From positions 62,001 to 126,000 of the forward strand of contig JAHLKH010000049.1 in assembly GCA_025526915.1 (NCBI GenBank): 64,000 nucleotides of DNA, in the 5' to 3' direction. Every line of letters starts with the position of its first letter. Position 1 is the first letter of the stretch. This document shows, piece after piece, positions 23,001 through 33,955 of the stretch. The DNA is from Entophlyctis helioformis. Taxonomy: Eukaryota > Chytridiomycota > Chytridiomycetes > Chytridiales > Chytriomycetaceae. Made by a program: the position numbers and the translations under genes. The notes below the pieces were generated by a model, which saw only the letters and a program-made list of their open reading frames with translations, did no database searches and was not told the origin of the DNA.

Positions 23001-23600
23001 TTGCATTCTGGAAACGTCGTTTTTGTCGGCGAGGGCGACGAGCGCAAGGCGCGCATTGTCGATCTGGAGAGTGCTCGGTTTGAGCATGGATGGGACTTTG
23101 AAGAGCTGGCCGCCAAGGAGAAGGCGCGTGTGGCGCGGTTTGGCACACCGACCGAATATGATCGCCGGCATGTCGAATGAATGTGGTTCATTGGGTGATC
23201 CGTTTGTGGATGGCGGTGCATGCCACTTGACTGCTTGGAGGTGGCGACAGAGGCGATGCCGATCTGATGCATCAGTGTGGCATGCGAGACTGGTGATTGT
23301 TGTCCAGAAGCTGCAGAGACACGCTGTCCGCATTGGACGGACAGTGCTTGTGCAGGAGAGCATAGCGTCGATCTGGCGTTCTATGGTATGAGCGAGGGTG
23401 GCATCTGCCCTTGACCAACAGCCTCCTGTCGATAGTCGGGCTGTCCATCACGGCGACTTGCAACACTCGTGGAGCTTCTTGTGCAAGTCGGCCAGTGTGT
23501 CCATCGCGTTGCAGTCTCGCGGCATCTCCACAGGTGGCGATGTAGTGGCTGGCACACACCCTCCAGAGTCGCTCACTCCAGCCTCGTGCCGTCCAGCCAT
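20089..23600 (+). repeat. Direct segmental duplication, block A
   Basis: From 'ccgatgccatcgccattgta' at 20089 to 'ccagccat' at 23600, the sequence repeats at 24976-28336. The 5' flank (about 570 bp), the kinase part and the 3' flank are nearly identical by eye, whereas the middle (about 21.25-22.35 kb) is strongly diverged. The left edge abuts a CAG run just downstream of the NDR kinase gene. Confidence 0.9.
20657..23180 (+). CDS. Crinkler-like protein: coiled coil, PD-(D/E)XK nuclease fold, protein kinase
   Basis: Three exons: 20657 to about 21127, about 21189-21688, and about 21755-23180. An Asn/Gln-rich start precedes a coiled coil with repeats of the 'LQAEKAAAIAALQAEK' type. A Ser-rich region and a conserved segment ending near 'ELIGTGSRSV' follow. 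Exon 3 has a nuclease-fold core: 'FEVVPEFSIQNRRVDLMV' then 'IAVEMKAPK', which is the D..ExK pattern. It is joined by a Pro-Ala-Pro-Gly repeat linker to a compact kinase with 'IGRGRTGTVWIG', 'VAVKQV', 'HRDLHSGNVV' and 'IVDLESA'. The DFG motif is reduced to DLE, although Asp is kept. Nuclease-fold plus kinase is a known architecture of Crinkler/RHS-like eukaryotic effectors. No classic Crinkler header (LFLAK-like) and no signal peptide were seen. The target is unknown. An upstream in-frame ATG exists at 20588. Confidence 0.72.
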
Positions 23601-23671
23601 GCGCCGCTGCTTCGACATCACAGCCGCGAAGCCGGCCAACACCTCCGCACTTGCCTCGACTGTCAACAACA

Positions 23672-24391
23672 ATGGCAGATTCAGATTCGGCATCGTCGAC
23701 ATCGCCGCACATGCATGACGACGACAACGACGAACTGGGTGACGAGCCGCAGGGCACTGGCGCCAACCACACAGGCAGCGGCCACGCCAACGCCAACACC
23801 ACCACCAGCATCAATGGCAACAATGAGACGAGCGGCCAGGACCACGACGACGCCGCATCGCTGCTCACCTGCAACAGCGCAACTCGGATAAGCTCGCGCG
23901 ACACGTTCATGCTCATGGCCCTGTGGATGGAACGGTTTCCTCGCTTCCCACCGCCGGTGACGTCGCAGGCCGTGCGTCCAACCGGCTGCGTCCTGGTCGA
24001 CCCGCGCGACCGAGTGGTGGCGCTGGAGGCGACGGGCGAGGCGCACGCCATTGTGCGTGCCATCCTGCGATGCCCGCACGACGCTCGTGGCTGCGACATG
24101 TGAGCGGGGGTCTGGGTCTGTGGCCCACGCTGCGTCCATGGCGCGTCTGTCTGCTGACCACCGACACCCTCGTGCCGTGGGCGGGCCGCACAGATACGTG
24201 TCGAGGTTCCCGTGCGCCATGTGCACAAAGTTCATGGTCCAGGCAGGCATCCGCAAGATCTACTACTTCCCTGCCGAGAAGTGGGAGATGGACTGGGAGG
24301 CCCACTGTCTGCGCGTCATGGACCAGGACCGGCTGCTGCACTCCAACAGCTCGGCTGCCGTCGAGTCTGCCCTGTCGTCCGCGAGCACCAT

Positions 24392-24422
<31 letters not shown>

Positions 24423-24924
24423 GAGAACAGCAGCAGCAGCAGCAGCAGCATTCACCAGCAGACACCGCTGCAGTCGTTACTTGGTGGATCTGGCTCGGCC
24501 TTTCACGCATCGGCCATGTTTGTGCCGTCTGCGCGCATGTCGCCTCAGTTGCTGCCCAGTCGCGGGGTCAAGCGCCTGGGCGACGGCAGCGCCAAAGACA
24601 ATGCTCCTGCTGCCTCAACAGCTCCTGCCGATCATGTCTCGTCACCGCCGCCTCCGCCAGTCTTTTCTGCATCATCCACATACCTGCTCGGCATACCAGC
24701 CATCTCGCCCACAGCAGCACGCAGCCACCACCAGCACATGCCAGCATCAAGTCCGCACACCCCGAGTCGCGCGCGACTTCGACGCCCATCCACCCTTTTG
24801 GCTGCCATTGCAGACAAGCAAGAGTCTCACTACAAAGCCGTCCAACGCCTCGTCAGCAATAATCCCATTGCCATGACGCTCTACATTCCGCAATGGGACA
24901 ACAAATCACCGCGTTTGCTGGCCG

Positions 24925-24969
<45 letters not shown>

Positions 24970-25142
24970 CAGCAACCGATGCCATCGCCATTGTACCGCC
25001 AAGACCCACAGGCGCGGTTACAGCTGTCGTCTGTGTTCCAACAGCAGCAGCAGCAGCAACACCCTTGACTGTACTTTACTATGCCTTTATAGAAACTGGG
25101 AGGGGCCGGGCATATCAATGCAAGATGCGAGTGCCGCAATGA
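23672..25142 (+). CDS. CDADC1-like deaminase-fold protein, probably 3'-truncated
   Basis: Exon 1 starts at ATG 23672 with an acidic, Asn/Thr-rich leader. It contains 'RDTFMLMALWMERFP' and 'RVVALEATGEAHAIVRAILR', and ends near 24100 at AT|GTGAGC. Exon 2 begins near 24196 with 'YVSRFPCAMCTKFMVQAGI' and 'RKIYYFPAEKW'. The PCxxC zinc motif and the order of segments resemble the first deaminase domain of CDADC1 (cytidine/dCMP deaminase domain-containing 1). The usual catalytic HxE is 'HAI' here, so this domain looks non-catalytic. In CDADC1 a second, catalytic domain follows. Here the frame instead passes a poly-Ser run and 'NNPIAMTLYIPQWDNKS', then enters a CAG run and the duplicated block B, ending at 25142 in unrelated sequence. 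Loss of the second domain by the duplication is inferred. Confidence 0.6.
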
Positions 25143-25676
25143 AAGCCGCTGTCCAGTGTTGAGCCATCGATGCAGTATTGTCGAGTCGAGATGGACGGCA
25201 AAGAGGTGCCGAATGGGCTGTGCCTTGTCTGTGATGCCAGCGCATCTTGAGACATGCCAACAGGGACCAGGATACTCGAGCAGAACGAGCATCTTGCCGT
25301 GGGAATAGCGGCAGATGCATGGCCACCGACAGAGTTGCCAAGACAAAGTGCAGGAAGAGGACGACCACCAGCAGCCAACGGCGCGATGGCAACAGACACT
25401 GGGCAACGCTTAGCCCGGATCTTGGGGCAAGCCGCTCGCAGCCCATCCATTCTGAAATGCGCTTGGTCGCAGTTTGCACAATGGGCAGTCAACGTGGCGT
25501 GGCGCTCACACTCTTTGCTCGAAACAACAAAACTCAGTCGCGATGTCCGACAACAACAACAACAACAACAGCCAGCAACAGCCCGCAGTTCCCACTCACG
25601 CACAGCCCATGGGAACTGCCTCGGTTGAGCAGCTGCAGTTACAAATCCAACTGCAACAGCTGCAACTGCAACAGCT

Positions 25677-25726
<50 letters not shown>

Positions 25727-28336
25727 CACAGCCATCCCTGATTGAGCAGCTTAGAATCAACAACCGGCAGCTGGTGAACGGCAACCGAGCAGCTGGTGAA
25801 CGATGTTCGGCGGCTGACTAGCCGTAACGAAGCCCTCAACAACACCCTCGCCGAACGGACGGCAGCCATTACGACGCTGCAGGCGGAGAGGACCGCCGAG
25901 ACCATTAAGCTGCAGGCCGAACGTGTGGCTATTGATAAGAAGCTGCAAGACGCACTCGCCCAGCTGAATGCGACAAAGTGTATGTTGGCTGCGCTCCTGT
26001 CTCGCCATGCGCTGTTGTCATGATGCGCGATCGCTGACAGAAGCAACAACCCAGGCTCATTGGTCGAGTACCTTGACAGGCCGTGCCAGACTGGCGATGC
26101 AATTACCTTCGTGGGTTCGATGAGACGCTGTCGCAGTCAGATTCAGTGTCATCTTCATCATCGTCATCGCCAGTCCAGCCACCGCCCAAGCGCATCCGCA
26201 CCTCCAAAGAACCTCCAAGCATCCTCTTCAGTCAAGACAGGCTCATCAAGTTTGCTCTCCGTTCCGCCGACGAACCCGATGTTTCGGTCAACGCCAACTT
26301 CTATCTGGAGAACGCTGAAGCGTTGACAGCCGTTACGGTTCATCTGCGCGAGTGGACCAACTTTGACGAGTCTGTCACGAAAGCCACTGCAAAGCTCATT
26401 GGCACGGGCGGCAGGTCTGTGTAAGTCCATGTCCTTCTGGCCGCTCTGTACAAGCATGAGCTCACGCATGCCGTCCTTCTCATCAACAGGAGCTGCGAAG
26501 TTGCAAACCGCTTTGAGAGATCGCTGGAATGGACGAGCTTTCACAACGAGGCGCACCTCGCTGGCTTCTTTAGCCAGCTGCTCGTCGACATGATCGAGAC
26601 GACTGAGACTGGCCACCATCGTTTTGAGGTAATCCCAGAGTTCAACATCTCAAGCTGGGTCCCGACCTCGTGATCAGGAAGCACCAAACCCATCACGTCG
26701 TCGTAGAGGTCAAGTCGCCGAAGAGCGTAGACAGCTGCCCGCTTGAAGACAATCCCATCAGTTTACTCGACCTGATTCGTGAGCAGGAAAGCCATCGTGT
26801 TGATCGTTTCGCCAATGGCAAGCAGTTGCCTCCCATGACAATCCAGAAAATCATGGCGGACATCTGCCGGGCATCGAGCTGTCTATTGCAGCTTCTCGGG
26901 TACATCGACGCCTTTCAAGTCAACAGCGGCATTCTTGCAACGGGCCAGCACATGTGGTTCGTCAGGCGCGATACATCGGCAACCAATAGGCTGTCGTTTT
27001 TTGTTTCCAAGTCGGTACCCGGCGATGCAGGTCCACCAGTCACTCTGCGGCGCGCACTGTTTTACACTTTGAACGAGTTTGCTCTCAAACCTGGAGCTGA
27101 TGCGCCTGAACCAACTGATGGACTCCCGCCGCCTGCGCCTGGACCTGCAACTGGACCTGCGACTGGACCTACGACTGGACCTGCGCCTGGACAAGCCGAT
27201 GCGCCACCTGCCTCTGGACCTGCCTCTGGATCGGCGTCTGGATCTGCGCCTGAGCCATCACGGCGAGACGGATATGCGACATATGCAACTTTACTGTTGA
27301 CATACGTGAACTTGATGCCCAGCTGTGCCCTTGCAGCAGTGGAGGCAGGACGCTGGTCGCGAACGACAGCGGCGTCAATTTGATGCACAGCCCCAAGCCG
27401 ACACTGCACCTGCATGGTGTCATTGGCCGAGGTCGAACGGGGACCGTCTGGATTGGATGCTTTGATGGCGAGCGCGTGGCGGTCAAGCAAGTCGTTCTGC
27501 ATGACCTCGATGACACGAACTACCGCAAGATCCGCCGAGAGGTTCTCTTCTACGGCAAGTGCAAGGACCTCTGGGGCGACGCGATCCCAGACGTCAAAGA
27601 AGCCATCCTTTCTCGTCACCACGCGTTCCTTGTAATGGAACTTGGACAGCCTTGCATGGCCTGGGGGGATCAAGACCGCCGTCTTGCTGAGCAGGCGCTC
27701 AACAAGCTGCATGCTCGCCGCATCTTGCACCGCGACTTGCATTCTGGAAACGTCGTTTTTGTCGGTGAGGGCGACGAGCGCAAGGCGCGCATTGTCGATC
27801 TGGAGAGTGCTCGGTTTGAGCATGGATGGGACTTTGAAGAGCTGGCCGCCAAGGAGAAGGCGCGTGTGGCGCGGTTTGGCACACCGACCGAATATGATCG
27901 CCGGCATGTCGAATGAATGTGGTTCATTGGGCGATCCGTTTGTGGATGGCGGTGCATGCCACTTGACTGCTTGGAGGTGGCGACAGAGGCAATGCCGATC
28001 TGATGCATCAGTGTGGCATGCGAGACTGGCGATTGTTGTCCAGAAGCTGCAGAGACACGCTGTCCGCATTGGACGGACAGTGCTTGTGCAGGAGAGCATA
28101 GCGTCGATCTGGCGTTCTATGGTATGAGCGAAGGCGGCATCTGCCCTTGACCAGCAGCCTCCTGTCGATAGTCGGGCTATCCCTGACGGCGACTTGCAAC
28201 ACTCGTGGCGCTTCTTGTGCAAGTCCGCCAGTGTGTACATCGCGTTGCAGTCTCGCGGCATCTCCACAGGTGGCGATGTAGTGGCTGGCACACACCCTCC
28301 AGAGTCGCTCATTCCAGCCTCACGCCGCCCAGCCAT
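24976..28336 (+). repeat. Direct segmental duplication, block B
   Basis: This is the second copy of block A (20089-23600), on the same strand. The left edge is in a CAG/CAA trinucleotide run inside the 3' end of the CDADC1-like gene. The right edge is at 'ccagccat' (28336), about 90 bp before the DRG1 stop. It is about 150 bp shorter than block A, mainly in the coiled-coil and nuclease regions. Confidence 0.9.
25543..27916 (+). pseudogene. Second Crinkler-like nuclease-kinase copy, frameshifted
   Basis: This copy has the same gene layout as 20657-23180. The Gln run is longer (about 25670-25730) and the coiled coil has fewer units. The frame is broken near 25775-25800, in exon 2 near 26053 (an extra C leads to a stop) with a compensating loss near 26085, in the nuclease segment near 26655, and near 27290 (one base fewer than copy A). 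The kinase part from about 27380 is intact and nearly identical to copy A. The nuclease segment is clearly divergent but keeps the core pattern ('PDLVIRK..', 'VVVEVKSPKS'). It is either a decayed copy or one affected by several assembly indels. Divergence inside identical flanks points to domain exchange rather than simple decay. Confidence 0.72.
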
Positions 28337-28423
28337 TGCATGCAACATTGCTTCGAAACCAAAGACAAGATTGACTCGAATCGATGCATTTAGAGGTTTG
28401 GTTCAGCCACAGCACACTCCCGA
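27917..28423. other. Intergenic region, mostly the tail of block B
   Basis: This sequence matches 23181-23600 up to 28336, and the remainder is the short 3' flank of DRG1. No coding exon was recognised. Confidence 0.5.
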
Positions 28424-30146
28424 CTATGCCTTCTTCTTGACAATCTGCACCACATCTTCGTCCTCAATCACATGAACAAGGCCAACACGCTGAGGGTTGT
28501 GTTTGGCCGACACGCCCCACACAAGCGCAAACTGTCGCAGCACATGCCAATGTCAGTGTCAATCAGTCGGCCAGTCGGCCGCATGCCCAAGATACGGCAC
28601 AGCACAGTGCACCTTGAACTCGTCCAGCAGCGAGCGGTGGATGCCTTTGCAGACCTGCTCGATCGTCGAGCCGCGCTTGAGAATGATGCCGCCGTCAAAG
28701 TCCGGGTACTCGCCGCGTTTCTTGGTGTAGCAGCGGATGAGGTCCAGGTGGTGCCAGATCTGGTCAATCAGGAAGTCCAGGTTGAGGTCCGTCTCGCACG
28801 ACACCACGACCGTGTTGTCTTCTCTGGCAAGCCGGTCGACCTCTTCAATCGAAATCTGCCATCCCCGTGGGTGTTGCTCGTGGTGAGCACGCAAGACGGC
28901 AGATGGCAAGGTGCGAGGCGTGCACGCACCTGATCGATCTTGTTGTAGCAGTAGAGACACTTGATGTACTTGCGGTTGCCAAGCACGACATCGATAAACT
29001 GGTCGACGGTCGCATCTTCGCGGACAAGGACTTCGGCATTGTGGATCTACACCAGACATTCGTCGTCAGTTGGCCAGCGGAGTCGATCATCCACCAACAC
29101 AAAGACGCCGGCATCCAAACCTTGTAGTCGTGCAGAATCTGTCATCCCAACCACCAATCGCGCATTGGTCAGCCATGCATGGAGACCAGAACCAGCAACA
29201 CCAACAGCAACAGCAACGACGACGATAGTCGAGCCATGCAACAAGACTCACGTTGTAGACCATCTTCTCGTTGAGATAGGTCAGCTTCATGGTCGCGTTG
29301 AACGAGATACCGCCGCCCTTCTTGACCTTGAAGTAGATGTTGGGCTTGTGGGTGTTGATGCGGATACCGACCGCCTCGAGCTCGGCCTCGAGCAGCTCAC
29401 GCTGGCGGTTGCCCTTTGTGGCGTCGAGCATCATCAGAATGAGATCGGCCGTCTTGGCCACGGCAATGACTAGGAGCCACACCACGGCATGGATCAGCAA
29501 GCGTTGATACTGGCAAGACTAGGCATGGCAGGGCAGGTGGCTTACCTTGGCGACCACGGCCCTTGCCCTGGGAGGCGCCTTCAATGATACCGGGCAGATC
29601 CAGCAACTGGATCTGAGCGCCGTTGTAGTTGATCTTGCCGGGACTGGCCATGCACACGTCGCACAACCGGCAGGATTCAGCATCATCCCGTCATCCCGTC
29701 AGCCAGCGAGCGAGCGAGCGTCAGTCGGCAGCGAGCGCCGGGAGCAACATCAGCAGCAAGGCAGCGGCAGGCGGCCAACGCACATGCAGGTCAGGGTGGT
29801 GAACTCGTAGGCGGCAGCCTCGGACTTTGTGCCTGTGGCCTTGGACAGCAGCGTCGACTTGCCGACGGACGGAAATCCCACCATGGCCACGCGGGCGTCG
29901 CCCGAGCGCACGACATCAAAGCCTGCACCTTTGGGCCCAGCCTTGCCTGCCGGCTCCAGCAGCATCACCCGGTACTTGGCCAGCTTGGCCTTGAGCAGGC
30001 CCAAGTGGTACTCGGTCGCCTTGTTCTTCTGCGTGCGGTTGATTTCCGCCTGGATTTCCGCTGTTGGGCTGTCTGTCAGTGTGTGGACGCTCGCTCTGGT
30101 CTCGCTGCGCTGCGCTGCACGGACCAATCTTCTCCGTGATGCCCAT
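28424..30146 (-). CDS. DRG1: Developmentally regulated GTP-binding protein 1 (DRG1/Rbg1)
   Basis: This is a multi-exon minus-strand gene from ATG 30146 (MGITEKI) to a TAG at 28424-28426. The spliced product shows '[20 protein letters not shown]', the G1 loop '[11 protein letters not shown]', '[20 protein letters not shown]' (G3, DxPG), 'YNKIDQ' (G4, NKxD), and a C-terminal TGS-type region with '[20 protein letters not shown]' ending '[15 protein letters not shown]'. These are hallmark segments of eukaryotic DRG1. In yeast the Rbg1-Tma46 complex associates with translating ribosomes and relieves stalling. Location is cytoplasmic. Introns are short and GT..AG. Assignment to DRG1 rather than DRG2 rests on the '[13 protein letters not shown]' segment. 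Confidence 0.93.
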
Positions 30147-30345
30147 CTCGACGTGATGATTGTCGGGGCAAGTGTGGCAACGAAGCGACAAAACCACATG
30201 CACCATCTGCGCCACGCCTCGAGCATCTCGCTTTCCAAGTCGCTTCATTCGAGTCATGCGCCTTGCTCGTCAACGGGTCGATCGATCCATGGTATGGGCT
30301 GGCTGTCTGCTGGCCAGCTCTACCAGCCGTCAGGGGCTCGGCAGA

Positions 30346-31378
30346 TCAGTAGTCAATCTTCTCCGTGTACGTCTTTTCGTTGGCCACAATGGGCAGACTG
30401 GACTGCTTCCATGCGCCGATGCCGCCCTTGAGCGAGTACACGTTCTTGTAGCCCATCTTCTGCAGCGCGTCCGCAGCGAGAATGGAGCGCGCACCGCCCG
30501 CGCAGTACACCACCACATCGTCAAACTGGTCCACAACGGTGCTCTCCTACAGATGCACGCCCACGTGGCGGTCAGCAGTCGCTCGTAACCTCCTCGTGCA
30601 GCCTGCCCCACTCACAATGTCACGCTCAAGGGTGCCACGTCCCGTGTAGACGGCAAAGGGAATGTGCTCCTCGTTCCACTCGTACGTCTCTCTGTTGAAC
30701 AACAGCAACGGCAACAGTAGCAATAACAGTAAATGTCAGCGCTTGTGGTTTAACAGGGCGAGGGCAGCCGCCGTGCAGGCCAGGCAGACGGGTCGCACCT
30801 GACGTCGAGAATGTGGAGCGACGACGGCGGGCCGTGGACAGGGTCGGCCGTGATGCGGGCGTTGAGCTGCGCAGCAGTGATCTCCTTGACGGACGGCGCG
30901 ACGGTCTTGAGGTAGTCGGCAAACAGGCCGCGGGCAGCCGGTGTGGCCGACAGCGAGCGGAACGCCACTGTGGCGGCGGGGGCTCTGAGGGCAGCCTATT
31001 GCGGCGTGTGCGTGTGTGTGTGTGTGTGCGTTGGGTCGTTGTCCGGTCCACACCACCACCACCACCACCACCAGCCAGGCAGGCAGGCGGGCAGCACCAA
31101 TGCAGAGACGATGGTCGCGGCCACAGCCCAGGTGCCAGCCAGCCAGCCCGCCAGGTGCCAGCAGGACGTCGTCGCACAGAGGAGCAGGCGTGAGTTGCAG
31201 GTCTGAGACGGCAACCGCACGGCAGAGGGGGCGGGTCGCAGTGGCCGTGGCAGAGGCAGCCAGCAGCCAGCAGCCAGCAGCGAGCCGCCGCTTCCCCCCG
31301 CCTGCACTCGGCCTGCACTCGGTCTGCAGTCCAAGCACGCACCTGCGAGGCGGTCTTGAAGATGCGGCGAGCGAACAT
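30346..31378 (-). CDS. Mitochondrial rhodanese-domain protein
   Basis: Four exons on the minus strand run from ATG 31378. Exon 1 (MFARRIFKTASQ) plus the start of exon 2 is rich in Arg, Ala and Ser without acidic residues, like a mitochondrial presequence. A single rhodanese domain follows: 'SVKEITAAQLNARI', 'LHILDVRETYEWNEEHIPFA', and the active-site loop 'VVYCAGGARS' (Cys followed by five residues and Arg, C-x5-R), then 'GYKNVYSLKGGIGAWKQ'. Such proteins transfer sulfane sulfur from thiosulfate or persulfides. The catalytic Cys is present. Intron 1 is unusually long (about 380 bp) and is full of simple repeats (GT, CCA and CAGG runs at 31010-31095). Confidence 0.87.
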
Positions 31379-31856
31379 TTGGCGAAACGAGACAACAATC
31401 CGCTTGCGTTATGATGCCTGCTTTGAGCTTGCTGTGAGCCTGCTGGATCTGCAGGATCTGCCATGCAGCACGGCGCTGTGCGTTCATGAGGGCACCAAGC
31501 ATCTGCCAAGGCTTCGGGCCGTCGCCTGCACATTGCGGGATCACGCAGGACTCAACGCAGCAACGATGCCGGCCGGCTGTGGCTGCCGTCGGATGCGAAG
31601 CTGCTCGTGTCGTTGAGCGCAGGCACGGACACGGCCGTCAGCTGCTCGCCGATGCTGCTCATGGCCCGTGTAATGTTTGTGGATGTGTGGCCAACCGGGC
31701 TGTGGATATGCGCCGCCACCAGTCGCGTTCTGCCGGCTGCTATCGTGCGGGAATGTCAGCGGTTGCTTTGTGGTTGTGGTGCATCGGCACGCGATCAGCA
31801 CGCCATTGGCACGGCATATTCGTCATGCTGCAGGGGCTGGCTGTGTGTCTGTGTGT

Positions 31857-31891
<35 letters not shown>

Positions 31892-32168
31892 CGTGTCTGA
31901 CGTGGCGACTGTGCTGTCCGCCTGTTGCAGGCGAGCCGGCGGATCCTCTGCGGACCATCGCAGCAGCAGCCCAATTCTCCGTGCGCGATTCTCCGCACGG
32001 CTCGCTCAAAAGCAGCGGCAGTTCTCCTGACCCCGCCAACAACACACGCAGCCCATCTGTAAGCACACACAAGGCGGCTGCTGCACGGCGCCTCTGGCAG
32101 CAACCGACGGGTGCACAGCCTGTGTGTCTGTCTGTCTGCCAACTAACCGTCTGCATATAGCACACACC
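31379..32168. other. Divergent intergenic region with tetranucleotide repeats
   Basis: This stretch lies between the rhodanese start (minus) and the glutaredoxin start (plus). It contains a (TGCC)n run at 31858-31892. Plus-strand frames at 31486-32160 have no recognised motif. One of them might be an untranslated or presequence exon of the glutaredoxin gene. Confidence 0.4.
31858..31892 (+). repeat. (TGCC)n microsatellite
   Basis: About eight consecutive 'ctgc/tgcc' units can be read directly. A shorter run of the same unit recurs at about 32488-32510, downstream of the glutaredoxin gene. Confidence 0.95.
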
Positions 32169-32471
32169 ATGTCTGCCGTCGCAACGCTCGTCGAGAACGC
32201 CATCAAGGACAACGCCGCCGTCGTCTTCTCCAAGACGTACTGCCCGTACTGCACACGGGCCAAGACGCTGCTCAAGGCCAAGAACGTCGACTTTGCGCTG
32301 TTTGAGCTCGACAACCTGGCCAACGGCGCCGAGATCCAGGCGTACCTGCTGGACAAGACGAAGCAGCGCACCGTGCCCAACGTGTTCATCCACCAGAAGC
32401 ACATTGGCGGCTCGTCGGACCTGGATGCGCTCAACAAGACGGGCGAGCTCGACAAGATCCTTGCGGCATAG
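32169..32471 (+). CDS. Dithiol glutaredoxin
   Basis: This is an intronless frame of 100 residues starting at ATG 32169. The sequence 'VVFSKTYCPYCTRAKTLL' carries the CPYC active site. 'RTVPNVFIHQKHIGGSSDLD' supplies the cis-Pro (TVP) and the glutathione-binding GG-x-x-D. Length and motifs match class I dithiol glutaredoxins (yeast Grx1/Grx2), which reduce protein disulfides and glutathione mixed disulfides using glutathione. An upstream in-frame ATG at 32124 would add 15 residues of repeat-derived sequence and is less likely. Location is cytosolic unless an upstream exon supplies a presequence. Confidence 0.95.
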   Translation: MSAVATLVENAIKDNAAVVFSKTYCPYCTRAKTLLKAKNVDFALFELDNLANGAEIQAYLLDKTKQRTVPNVFIHQKHIGGSSDLDALNKTGELDKILAA

Positions 32472-32663
32472 GCTGCGCAGTGTATCTGCCTGTCTGCCTG
32501 CCTGCCTGCCTTCTGTCGTCTGTCCGTGGTGTGCGATCGATGCTGCATCATAAACTGTCGGTCCACACCACATCCACCAACACATCCACCACCACTGTCC
32601 ATCCATCCCATCTGCACGGTATGCCGCAGTATGGCATGCGCACAGCCAGCATCCATCCGCCGT

Positions 32664-33823
32664 TCATTCCTTGGCCTTGTCGTTCCTGGCAGACTCTTGG
32701 GCACTCGCAGATGCACCCACACTCGCAGATGCACCACCCCAGCCAGGAGCACGCATCGCAGAAAAGAGCCTGGCGACGCCGCCTTTCTTGAGGGCGGCTT
32801 TCGTGTCAGCCTCGAGCGGATTGCCGGCCAGCAGCAGCCGCGAGTCCTTGCGGTCCAGGTGCAGATCCAGCAGGCAGAGCGGGACGGTGGTGAACAGGTT
32901 GCCCTGGAGGTTGAGATGCGAGAGTGCCTTGAGCTTGGCAAACTCGGCGGGCAGGTCGCGCAGCTTGTTGTCTCGCAGCACCAAACTGTGGTGGTCGTCA
33001 GTCGGTGTGGTGTCATTGGTGCCAGCTGAACCGGTCCGTTGACACAGCGATCGAGTCAGCACGCACCGTTTCAAGGAGCACCAGGTTGCCCATCTCTTTG
33101 GGCAGCACGCTCAGCTCGTTGTCGGACAGATGCAGCGACCGCAGCGTGGTCAAGTACCCCAAAGTTGGACGAGATGGTCGTGATCTTGTTGCAACTCAGG
33201 TCCAGATACTCGAGGGCAGGCGATGTGCCAAAGCCTTGCGGCAGATCAACAGAGCATTGTTGCTGCCGTGCCGTGTTTGACGTCCGTCCCAGGTCATCCC
33301 ACCCAGTGTCAGCCAGCTTCCTCTGCCACGCCTCTCACAGCCTCGTTGCAAGCACCATGGCATCAGGACGCGTCCACACACACCTGACGACAAGCCGCTT
33401 GAGCAGCTGCAGCTGGTTGATGCTGCGCGGCAGATGGGCGAGCCGGTTGGCATACAGCGACAGCGCCTCGAGGTTCTTGAGGCGGTACATGTCGTCGGGC
33501 AGCTCTGCATGCGTCTAGCGAGTCAGCACGCTGCAGACAGCCTTGTTGTGGCTGACTCGTTGGCTGACTGACTGCCGGCGAGACTGCCAGTGCGCAAACA
33601 CCACTCGCCTGATATCTTGTTGTTTGACAGACTGACACGCAGCAGACTGGCCAGATCCACTGTGCCAGCACGGTCAGTAGCCACGGTCGCCAGCCACGAT
33701 ATGAGCCACGATACAAGCAACCGACTCACGCAGGCCAGACGGAACCTCCTTGAGTCCAAGGTCGTCCAGACCAATGTTCTTGTGGCCCAGATGGCGCGCC
33801 TCGTCAATGACGTTTTTGGCCAT
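32664..33823 (-). CDS. LRRC57-like leucine-rich repeat protein
   Basis: About six short exons run leftward from ATG 33823. The N-terminus 'ARHLGHKNIGLDDLGLKEVP' resembles the start of LRRC57. Successive leucine-rich repeats follow, for example 'LLRVSLSNNKIS', 'LKNLEALSLYANRLAHLP', 'INQLQLLKRLVV', 'LRDNKLRDLPAEFAKLKALS' and 'HLNLQGNLFTTVP'. The C-terminal cap 'LLLAGNPLEADTKAALKK' corresponds to the 'LLAVEGNLFEIKKLRELEG'-type end of LRRC57. No signal peptide or membrane helix is seen, so it is probably cytosolic and a protein-interaction scaffold. A general LRR protein is certain. The specific LRRC57 relationship is moderately supported. Confidence 0.78.
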
Positions 33824-33896
33824 GGCCGCGTGTCTGCTGTGCGATCGCTTGCCGTTGGGCTCTTGAACCGCTTTTGACGGATCTGGACAAACGTGG

Positions 33897-33937
33897 ATCG
33901 CCCATCGCCCATCGCCCATCGCCCATCGTCCATCGCC
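33897..33937 (+). repeat. (CCCATCG)n heptamer repeat in a divergent promoter
   Basis: Five to six 'cccatcg' units lie in the 132-bp gap between the LRRC57-like start (33823, minus) and the BABAM2-like start (33956, plus). The repeat therefore sits in a bidirectional promoter. Confidence 0.9.
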
Positions 33938-33955
33938 CTTTGCAACACTCCAGCG

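Noticed and set aside
20089..28336. Transposon hypothesis for the duplicated nuclease-kinase blocks
   Set aside because: No terminal inverted repeats, LTRs, target-site duplication, reverse transcriptase or transposase was seen at the block edges. Segmental duplication is the simpler reading.
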